From NCBI GenBank assembly GCA_030642025.1, contig DAOWOO010000064.1, positions 1 to 7,214 on the forward strand: a stretch of DNA of 7,214 bases, given 5' to 3'. Made by a program: the position numbers and the translations under genes. Positions 1-5,289 of this stretch are shown in pieces. Positions within the stretch are counted from its first letter, which is position 1. Every line of letters begins with the position of its first letter. This DNA comes from Candidatus Zixiibacteriota bacterium (GTDB lineage Bacteria; Zixibacteria; MSB-5A5; GN15; PGXB01). Under the pieces are notes generated by a model. That model worked only from the letters and a program-made list of their open reading frames with translations. It was not told where the DNA came from and ran no database searches.

Positions 1-450
1 GTACTGATATTCCTGTTCGGATTGCATGTTACGGGTCTTCTCCGAATCAAGGCATTGAACTACGAAAAACGCTTTCATACGGGTCAGAAAAAATTCGGGC
101 TGCTGGGCTCGGTGGTTATCGGGATGGCTTTTGCCTTCGGATGGACTCCCTGTATCGGGCCGATCCTCGGTTCCATATTGACCATGGCGGCCAGCACCGA
201 CAGCGTCGGCCAGGGCATTATTCTACTGGCATTCTATTCGGCCGGCCTGGGAGTGCCCTTTATACTGACGGCGCTCCTGTTCAATTTCCTGATCGGATTT
301 TTCGGATTTATCAAACGTCACTTCCGCGCCGTTGAGATAATTTCCGGCGCACTTCTGATGCTTATCGGAATATTGATCTTTTTCAATCTGCTGTCTGTGA
401 TTGCCAACAGTCTGCTTGATTTTCTGCCATTCCTGGCCAATGTTGGTTAG
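1..450 (+). CDS. ccdA: CcdA-family cytochrome c biogenesis / thiol-disulfide transport membrane protein (5' end cut off)
   Basis: The reading frame is open from base 1 and ends with TAG at 448-450, giving 149 residues of the C-terminal part. The gene begins upstream of the window; the TTG at 22 is an internal Leu codon. CcdA proteins carry electrons from cytoplasmic thioredoxin across the inner membrane to periplasmic thiol-disulfide proteins, including those that keep cytochrome c haem-binding cysteines reduced. The signature is the GWTPCIGPILGSIL segment at visible residues 47-60, with the second redox cysteine encoded at 151-153. Its partner cysteine, in the first membrane helix of the family, would lie outside the window. 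Three hydrophobic helices are visible, around residues 33-63, 70-100 and 110-140, as expected for the last half of the six-helix CcdA fold. The product ends soon after the last helix, so it is a short CcdA rather than a full DsbD with a thioredoxin domain. No terminator is evident after the stop. Confidence 0.92.
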   Translation, partial: VLIFLFGLHVTGLLRIKALNYEKRFHTGQKKFGLLGSVVIGMAFAFGWTPCIGPILGSILTMAASTDSVGQGIILLAFYSAGLGVPFILTALLFNFLIGFFGFIKRHFRAVEIISGALLMLIGILIFFNLLSVIANSLLDFLPFLANVG

Positions 451-479
451 CTGATGGTCTGAAAAATGGCGGTCATCCC

Positions 480-508
480 TTGACTGACCTGTACGACTTT
501 CGTATATT
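480..508 (+). promoter_or_regulatory. Candidate sigma-70-type promoter for the glycosyltransferase-like/creatininase unit
   Basis: TTGACT at 480-485 (5 of 6 to TTGACA) and TATATT at 503-508 (5 of 6 to TATAAT) are separated by exactly 17 bases. Transcription would start near 515, leaving an untranslated leader of about 34 bases before the ATG at 549. The site lies in the 98-bp gap after the ccdA stop, so the downstream pair probably has its own promoter. Seen in sequence; activity is inferred. Confidence 0.6.
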
Positions 509-548
509 CACCCCCGAACAAACGATATATTTTTTAATGTAGTATATT

Positions 549-1298
549 ATGTCTGATAAAAAGCAAATTGACACCGCCCTGGCCATCTGTATTCAGGAAG
601 TAACCGAGGACGGCTCGGAACTGAATGTCGGTGATGAATACAGCTTTGAGGATATCTCGTTTCCTCACCAAGGATTTATTGCCGATACACTCGTCAATGT
701 TCTCGGTATAAATAACATTGATCTCCGGTTGTACTATGCTGATCTGCCGCACACCAGAAAATCGGTTGAGACCATAATTAACTATCTTTCCGAAAAACTG
801 AAAGGAAAGCGGGCGGCCGCCCTGTCCAATCATCTGAAAGTCCGCCAATTGTCACCGGATAGGTGGGGTATCAAAATGGATGCAATCTTTCGCGATTGTT
901 TTGATGTCGGATATAAACATGTGGTGTTTATCGGAAGCCGCACCCCGACCCTGAAAGAAAAGATGATCAAGCTGGCAATCAGGCTTTTGAAAAAATCCGA
1001 TGCCGTTTTCGGTCCCACCGTTGAGGGCCGGTATTATCTTATCGGTATGTCGGGAGAGTACCACGTCAATCTGGCTTCATTTGATTGGAGTTCACCCAAT
1101 ATCTATTCCGAGGTGGTCGACAGTTTCCGCGAAAAAGGCCTCACATGGACCGAGATGGAAATGTGGTATGCCGTCGAACATCCCGAGGATATCGAGTATC
1201 TGGTTCGTGATATTAACCAGTACCGCCTTGAAGGTGACGAGCTTTCCGCAAAGGAGACCGAAAAAGTCCTTGAACGCCTTATCAAACGGCAGGTTTGA
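549..1298 (+). CDS. TIGR04282/DUF2064-type glycosyltransferase-like protein, divergent
   Basis: A 249-residue soluble protein. The second half matches the order of conserved blocks in the DUF2064 / TIGR04282 family (GT-A-fold, related to nucleotide-sugar transferases): VVFIGSRTPTL at 125-135, FGPTVEGRYYLIGM at 154-167, FDWSSPNIY at 178-186, and a late VEHPEDIEYL block at 209-218. From memory the family blocks read roughly IGSDCPxL, GPxxDGGYYLIGL, PWSTP and DVDTPEDL. Here the acidic residues of those blocks are changed: D to R in the first, DGG to EGR in the second, DVD to AVE in the last. The usual N-terminal KTRL-like nucleotide-binding stretch is also not recognisable. The fold call is fairly safe; catalytic activity is doubtful. 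The ATG at 549 has no clear Shine-Dalgarno sequence but follows the promoter at 480-508. The stop codon at 1296-1298 abuts the next gene, so the two are co-transcribed and probably translationally coupled. Confidence 0.75.
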   Translation: MSDKKQIDTALAICIQEVTEDGSELNVGDEYSFEDISFPHQGFIADTLVNVLGINNIDLRLYYADLPHTRKSVETIINYLSEKLKGKRAAALSNHLKVRQLSPDRWGIKMDAIFRDCFDVGYKHVVFIGSRTPTLKEKMIKLAIRLLKKSDAVFGPTVEGRYYLIGMSGEYHVNLASFDWSSPNIYSEVVDSFREKGLTWTEMEMWYAVEHPEDIEYLVRDINQYRLEGDELSAKETEKVLERLIKRQV

Positions 1299-2030
1299 GT
1301 GATGCAGCGCGAACTTCAAAGACTTACCTGGGTGCAGGTACAGAAGCTTGTACCATACCGGATAGACACGATTATTCTGCCGGTCGGCACTCTCGAAGCC
1401 CACGGCGCCGCCGCACTCGGAACGGATAACTTCATTCCCGAATCAATAGCCGATCATCTGGCCGAGAAAATCAACGCCCTGATTGCCCCGGCAGTCAATT
1501 ATGGGATAACCCGTTCGCTCTATGGTTATCCCGGATCACTCACTGTGACACCGGATTCGTTTGAATCATATATCCGCGACATTCTCGATTCGCTGGCCGA
1601 TACCGGCTTTGAAAAGGTGATATTGTTAAACGGTCACGGGGGGAATAACGAAGTTTTGAAATCGGTCGCCCAGACATATTTCTATGATACCCAGGTGAAA
1701 ATCGCCGTGATACACTGGTGGCAGTTATGCGATGATGTCGTCAAAGAGGTATTCGGTCAAGATGGCGGACATGCCGGGATTGATGAAACCGCCATGATGA
1801 TGGCTATTGACGAATCACTGGTTGATCCGTCGGTTTATGACAAAGATATGGCCTATACCTATGAGCCGGGTGTTGATGTTTACCCGATTCCGGGAAGTAT
1901 CATTCTTTATACCAGAGGCGAGGGCTACCCGGACTTTGATATTAAAAAGGCCAGAGAGTTCCAGAAGGCGGTATTCGCCAAAGTCGAAGAGTATGTTTTA
2001 AACACACTCAGGCAGTGGGAAAAAATCTGA
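1299..2030 (+). CDS. Creatininase-family metal-dependent amidohydrolase
   Basis: A 243-residue protein of about the usual creatininase-family length (creatinine amidohydrolase, MftE, FAPy deformylase relatives). These enzymes hydrolyse cyclic or linear amide bonds with two divalent metal ions. The whole metal-binding set appears present: Glu33 and His35 in VGTLEAHG, Asp43 in LGTDNF, His113 in the NGHGGN box (111-116), and Glu163 in GGHAGIDET (156-164), which also carries His158. There is no signal peptide or membrane segment, so it should be cytoplasmic. The substrate cannot be told from sequence. The first codon is either GTG at 1299, directly after the TGA of the preceding gene, or ATG at 1302. 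A GGCAGG-like ribosome binding site at 1288-1293 sits 8 bases before the ATG, slightly favouring 1302. Its partner upstream is a glycosyltransferase-like protein. Its stop is 31 bp from the convergent stop of the barrel gene. Confidence 0.9.
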   Translation: MMQRELQRLTWVQVQKLVPYRIDTIILPVGTLEAHGAAALGTDNFIPESIADHLAEKINALIAPAVNYGITRSLYGYPGSLTVTPDSFESYIRDILDSLADTGFEKVILLNGHGGNNEVLKSVAQTYFYDTQVKIAVIHWWQLCDDVVKEVFGQDGGHAGIDETAMMMAIDESLVDPSVYDKDMAYTYEPGVDVYPIPGSIILYTRGEGYPDFDIKKAREFQKAVFAKVEEYVLNTLRQWEKI

Positions 2031-2061
2031 GATTTCCGATTGTAATTAGTATAACATCAAT

Positions 2062-3453
2062 TTAAAATCGATATGCGGCCGTGAGGAAAATACGGTTGTA
2101 GGAAATATCCTCGTCTATTATCAGGTAATGATCAAGCCCGGCATCGGTACTGCCGTAATAGAAATCAGAATTGCGGCTGTATGATCCGTGCACATAGGCG
2201 ACATCGATAGTCATAACCTGGTCAACCAGGAGCCCGACACCAAGAGTATAGCCTTGACGGCTTTTATTCTGGAACGATTTGTTATAGGGGAGAGGATCGC
2301 TGAACAATCCGGCGCGAAGCGATAAACCGTAATTCGGCAAAACCGCCTCCGCGCCGACCCGCGACCTTAATACATCGTGATAGTAATCTTTTATTTTATC
2401 GTTGTACTCTTCCATAATGATATTGTCGCCATATTCAAGCTGGCTCCAGTCGGCGTAGTCTATATCAGCCACCAGTGAAATATGTCCTCGCTGTATCAGC
2501 AATCCTGCGGAGAAAGCAAACGGCTTTTTAACGTTGTATTCAACCGAGTAATAAATGTCTTCGATTGATTCACCATCAAGCGAGTTTAATTCATAGGAGT
2601 AGGCATGAACATCCTCATCGATACTTAACGTAACCGGTGATTCCACCGCCAGGCCCAGTCCGATATTGGGGGAAATCTGCATGGCCAAACCAAGCTTGGC
2701 CCCAAACCCGAGGTAACTATCTTCTATAAACTGTTCGGAATGATAGATCAGCCCGCTGGCTGAGTCGAGATCATATTCGAAATTATACTCGTGTTTACCA
2801 GTGTACATCGAAATCGATACACCGAATGATACCCTTGGCGATAAGTCCATACCAATACCAGCCGACCACTGGTGCAGACCGCCGCTCTGGAACTCGCTTC
2901 CAGCGGCAATAATATCGCCGTATATGGCATGGCGGTCCCGATGTGTAAACCGGAACGTCCTGTCAAAGTCGGCTGTCCTGACCACACCGATTCCGACGAC
3001 CAGCGACCCGCGGTAGGTGGGGTAGGGAATACTTAAAATAGCAGAGTTTATTCTGGTATTGTTACGGGAATCATCCAGCGATGATAATCCTGCGGTGAAA
3101 TCTTCAAAGCGTCCGGCATAGATGTCAACTGTCGGGACGGCGCCGGTCGTATTGACCATTTTTCGTACTTTTCGGACATTCGATTCGTCGGTGTATTTCT
3201 GGCTTGTTAAACCGAAATTAAACTCAATCCGGGGTATACGGGCCAGGTTGGCCGGGTTATAGTACAAAGCTGTACCGTCAATTGACATCATACCCGCGCC
3301 GCCCATAGCCATCTGGCGGGCGCCGAATCCGAGGAAATTACCGGCGGTTATCTCCTCGACACTTTCAATATAATCGCCTTCGGCCGGTGAGGGGATGGAG
3401 AGGGCGGCCAAGATGGTAATCAGGGCAAGTACTGACACTCCCGCGCGTATCAT
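2062..3453 (-). CDS. OmpP1/FadL-like outer-membrane beta-barrel protein
   Basis: A 463-residue exported protein. An N-terminal signal peptide (hydrophobic core at about residues 5-20, likely cleavage near the Ala/Glu/Gly at 24-26) is followed by the block typical of the FadL/OmpP1/TodX and PorV-like superfamily: GFGARQMAMGGAG at 42-54 and then TALYYNPANLA at 61-71. The remainder alternates hydrophobic and polar residues as transmembrane beta-strands do, with a KPFAFSAGL strand followed by ADIDYADWSQL, typical of the mid-barrel of this family. The protein ends AAYRF, a terminal aromatic residue being the usual BAM recognition signal. Family members carry hydrophobic compounds across the outer membrane or serve as secretion-system barrels; the cargo here is unknown. 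It is the last gene of a three-gene minus-strand operon. Its ATG overlaps the lipoprotein TGA by four bases (ATGA), and a GGGAG at 3460-3464 lies 6 bases upstream. Confidence 0.85.
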   Translation of the reverse strand: MIRAGVSVLALITILAALSIPSPAEGDYIESVEEITAGNFLGFGARQMAMGGAGMMSIDGTALYYNPANLARIPRIEFNFGLTSQKYTDESNVRKVRKMVNTTGAVPTVDIYAGRFEDFTAGLSSLDDSRNNTRINSAILSIPYPTYRGSLVVGIGVVRTADFDRTFRFTHRDRHAIYGDIIAAGSEFQSGGLHQWSAGIGMDLSPRVSFGVSISMYTGKHEYNFEYDLDSASGLIYHSEQFIEDSYLGFGAKLGLAMQISPNIGLGLAVESPVTLSIDEDVHAYSYELNSLDGESIEDIYYSVEYNVKKPFAFSAGLLIQRGHISLVADIDYADWSQLEYGDNIIMEEYNDKIKDYYHDVLRSRVGAEAVLPNYGLSLRAGLFSDPLPYNKSFQNKSRQGYTLGVGLLVDQVMTIDVAYVHGSYSRNSDFYYGSTDAGLDHYLIIDEDISYNRIFLTAAYRF

Positions 3454-3992
3454 TGTTTTCTCCCGCTCCCCCGACGGGGGGCTTTTTTCTTTTGCTCTTT
3501 TTTATTTTCTTTCTGCTTGACCTCGGTTTTGCCGTCGGATGATGTTTGCGAGTTTCCCTGGCCGCTGTTGACAGTGCCGGTATTACCGCCTGGCGGTCCC
3601 TGGCGGCTGATATTGGAGACCCCGGATGAGTACGGCGGGCGAAGCGAACTTCGCCTTTCGGCCTTTTTGACATTCCCGGGACGGGGAGAAGAATGGTTAT
3701 TATCATTAATGTCCTGCGGGACGCCGTCGTACCAGTAATAATCCCACCACCAGGGATAGGCATAATAGCGTCCCCAACGAGGCGACGACCACCAGTAATC
3801 GGGGTAATTTCCATAGAAATAGCCGTAAGGATATTCATGATAGTCGGGATGACAACTCAGGCAGTCCTGCTGATAATCATGGGCTGAGTAATTATCCTCC
3901 GTGCCGGGATGGGTTATTACGGTGTAGCATCCGATTGACACCATAGTCGTTGAAATCACTGCTACCAGGAGGACAAACCATTTTTTCATCAT
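3450..3992 (-). CDS. Putative lipoprotein with one CxxCH haem-c motif and a Tyr/Trp-rich segment
   Basis: A 180-residue protein of no family I recognise. A signal sequence (MMKKWFVLLVAV...) ends in a lipobox-like SIGC with Cys22, suggesting signal-peptidase-II processing and a lipid anchor; Ser at -3 is not ideal. Cys44-Leu-Ser-Cys47-His48 is a CxxCH motif, as used for covalent haem c or, less often, for metal binding. Residues 51-88 contain 13 Tyr, 7 Trp and 1 Phe in 38 positions. Residues 95-155 are Gly/Ser/Pro/Asn-rich and probably disordered, and the tail (155-180) is strongly basic, full of Lys and Arg. No second CxxCH or clear cytochrome fold is visible, so haem binding is a possibility, not a finding. 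The first ATG at 3992 has AAAGGT at 4000-4005, 7 bases upstream; a second ATG follows immediately. It lies between two barrel genes, 25 bp after the first and overlapping the next by four bases. Confidence 0.75.
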   Translation of the reverse strand: MMKKWFVLLVAVISTTMVSIGCYTVITHPGTEDNYSAHDYQQDCLSCHPDYHEYPYGYFYGNYPDYWWSSPRWGRYYAYPWWWDYYWYDGVPQDINDNNHSSPRPGNVKKAERRSSLRPPYSSGVSNISRQGPPGGNTGTVNSGQGNSQTSSDGKTEVKQKENKKEQKKKAPRRGSGRKQ

Positions 3993-4017
3993 TGCACCGA
4001 CCTTTCAAATATGCCGA

Positions 4018-4809
4018 TCAGAAATATTCGATATATGTTAAACGAAGCCCTCGCCCGAATGAGTTGACATCACGGCGGTTATTCAGTAGATTTTTAAGCA
4101 TAACCGCAATTTCGAGATTTTCCGAATAGAGCCAGCGGATTCCCATGTTCAGATACCCGCGTCCCTTGCCGTAATGTTGCGACGACTTGTTGTCATTTAA
4201 GGCCATATCGTATTCCATAACAAACCCAATATTGTAATTGAATTGAGTATCCAATCCGACGAAGAAATTCGGGTCCTTCTCCTTGTCTTTATCATACTCC
4301 AAGGAATAGTTAATTCCCAGATGGCCTCCAAATGACGCATTATAGAGATACAATCCTCTGCTGATAACAGCATAAAAGCCTTTGGATTTGTATGTGTACC
4401 GATCCATTTCATCATCATGGAAACCGTATCCCTGGGAATTGAAACCAATGGCCAGCGACGGAAAGAAGACGCTTTCATCAATCAGTCTCAATTTGATATT
4501 GAATTCCATGCTGGGGTTCCAGTTCGGTTCGGCATCGGCTATTATCCGCTCGGCTCCATAAGATATCCCGATCATGAAACGATTGGATAGCCCTATTGCG
4601 GTTCTGCCGATAATCCCGCCATTGGGATAAATACGCATAACCAGGTCAAAACAGCCGCGCGGAAGGGTCATCGAGGTCGGACAATCGACCAGGGTTCGCG
4701 GCGGTATATCGTAAAGCGATCCTGATTCTTCAATCTGTGAATATACCGGATGAGCCATCGCCACCATCAGGCCGGTAATCAGGAAAATCAAAGTCAGCGG
4801 CCTCTTCAT
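4018..4809 (-). CDS. Predicted outer-membrane beta-barrel protein, YjbH-like in style
   Basis: A 263-residue exported protein and the first gene of the minus-strand operon. The signal peptide spans about residues 1-24 (hydrophobic core at 6-18, probable cleavage after VYS at 22-24). The mature part is built of alternating amphipathic strands and ends in TYIEYF, a terminal Phe consistent with BAM-dependent barrel assembly. An early block, LPRGCFDLVMRIYPNGG at 49-65 followed by a GLSNRFMIGISYG strand at 73-85, resembles the repeats of YjbH-type and related barrels, but I cannot assign a named family with confidence. Two early cysteines, Cys43 and Cys53, could form a periplasmic disulfide. With about 238 mature residues it could make a barrel of 10-14 strands. 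The ATG at 4809 has a near-perfect GGAGGT at 4813-4818. Function is unknown; the operon suggests a shared envelope role with the lipoprotein and the FadL-like barrel. Confidence 0.75.
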   Translation of the reverse strand: MKRPLTLIFLITGLMVAMAHPVYSQIEESGSLYDIPPRTLVDCPTSMTLPRGCFDLVMRIYPNGGIIGRTAIGLSNRFMIGISYGAERIIADAEPNWNPSMEFNIKLRLIDESVFFPSLAIGFNSQGYGFHDDEMDRYTYKSKGFYAVISRGLYLYNASFGGHLGINYSLEYDKDKEKDPNFFVGLDTQFNYNIGFVMEYDMALNDNKSSQHYGKGRGYLNMGIRWLYSENLEIAVMLKNLLNNRRDVNSFGRGLRLTYIEYF

Positions 4810-4812
4810 ATT

Positions 4813-4818
4813 ACCTCC
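4813..4818 (-). promoter_or_regulatory. Strong ribosome binding site of the first envelope-operon gene
   Basis: The + strand reads ACCTCC, that is GGAGGT on the minus strand, 3 bases before the ATG at 4809. It fixes the start of the 263-residue barrel protein and is the best ribosome binding site among the minus-strand genes. Confidence 0.75.
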
Positions 4819-4847
4819 ATGTTTTCTTTTATTCCCATATACCGGCG

Positions 4848-4876
4848 ATAATAGTTACATGCGTCCTGCGAATCAA
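4848..4876 (-). promoter_or_regulatory. Candidate sigma-70-type promoter for the envelope operon
   Basis: Reading the minus strand, TTGATT (4876-4871, 4 of 6 to consensus) and TATTAT (4853-4848, 5 of 6) are separated by 17 bases. The start would be near 4841, giving a leader of about 32 bases with the GGAGGT ribosome binding site at its end. Exact TATAAT hexamers on the same strand at 4913-4908 and 4965-4960 lack a good -35 partner and are weaker alternatives. Confidence 0.45.
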
Positions 4877-4938
4877 CAAAAACAGTATGCCGCCGTGTGT
4901 ACTCTTTATTATATGCAATTACCGTTCCGGTTTAATAT

Positions 4939-4949
4939 CCGGGTCTAAG
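4939..4949 (+). repeat. Direct repeat CCGGGTCTAAG, copy 1
   Basis: An exact 11-base match to 5263-5273 within the same intergenic region, in the same orientation. Copy 1 is about 130 bases upstream (minus-strand sense) of the envelope-operon start. It may be an operator half or may be chance. Confidence 0.4.
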
Positions 4950-5252
4950 TCGTTGTATTATTATAGGATATAAAAGATAGGCGGGGGACACCTCGCACAA
5001 ATATTGTTCCGGTTATTGTCTTAATGCACGGTTTCTATTCAGGATGAGATAACATTTTTAAACATAGCCCGAAGCCGTTTTGTAACTGGACCTTGCCTGA
5101 AGCCGAAGGTTTTGTCTGTTTTTATTGATCTGACCGACACTCTGGCTCTTTCTTTGGGCACCTGGCGGCCGTTTATGGAACAGACAATTTTCATAAGTCT
5201 TATCCAATATAATTATCAGGGCATTACAAGACAACATTATGATGTGTAAATA

Positions 5253-5280
5253 TTGACACCTGCCGGGTCTAAGCTATATT
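5253..5280 (+). promoter_or_regulatory. Strong candidate sigma-70-type promoter for the DUF401 gene
   Basis: A perfect TTGACA at 5253-5258 and TATATT at 5275-5280 (5 of 6) are separated by 16 bases. The expected start is near 5286-5288, only 2-4 bases before the ATG at 5290, so the transcript would be leaderless or nearly so unless translation begins at the ATG at 5302. No Shine-Dalgarno sequence precedes either ATG, which fits. Confidence 0.6.
5263..5273 (+). repeat. Direct repeat CCGGGTCTAAG, copy 2, inside the DUF401 promoter spacer
   Basis: An exact 11-base match to 4939-4949. This copy lies wholly between the -35 and -10 hexamers of the DUF401 promoter, where a bound regulator would block or reshape RNA polymerase access. 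Confidence 0.4.
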
Positions 5281-5289
5281 GCCGATCTT

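Larger units (their letters stand above)
4810..5289. other. Divergent intergenic region, 480 bp, no gene recognised
   Basis: No frame here has convincing coding character. The region separates the minus-strand envelope operon from the + strand DUF401 gene and holds a candidate promoter at each end (4848-4876 minus, 5253-5280 plus). Two short direct repeats are visible: CCGGGTCTAAG at 4939-4949 and 5263-5273, and GTTCCGGTT at 4924-4932 and 5006-5014. The middle part (about 5040-5230) shows nothing I can name. The length is generous for simple promoters, so a small RNA or regulator sites could be hidden here, but I see no clear hairpin followed by a T-run. Confidence 0.6.

Noticed and set aside
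463..490. GGTCA and TGACC inverted repeat after ccdA, considered as a terminator.
   Set aside because: It is a five-base stem with no T-run, and its right part overlaps the -35 of a good promoter.
1092..1403. A 103-codon minus-strand open frame across the glycosyltransferase-like/creatininase junction.
   Set aside because: It lies opposite two genes with recognisable family motifs, and its product shows no domain.
2023..2035. Inverted repeat AAATC-TGA-GATTT at the end of the creatininase gene, followed by a T-run when read on the minus strand; a possible terminator of the envelope operon.
   Set aside because: The stem is only five A/T-rich pairs and overlaps the coding end of the opposite gene; too weak to call.
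3365..3838. A 157-codon open frame on the minus strand overlapping the lipoprotein gene.
   Set aside because: It has no signal or ribosome binding site and a composition rich in Arg, Thr and Pro. The overlapping 180-residue frame has a signal peptide, lipobox, ribosome binding site and ATGA junction.
5177..5202. GGAAC followed by TCTTA in the divergent region, considered as a second ECF-type promoter.
   Set aside because: It lacks the TT of the -35 element, its spacing is short, and it lies about 90 bases from the next gene, which has a much better sigma-70-type promoter.
4810..5289. Search for a CRISPR array, tRNA, riboswitch or mobile-element end in the largest gap.
   Set aside because: No regular repeats, cloverleaf, known aptamer core or terminal inverted repeats with target duplication could be seen.
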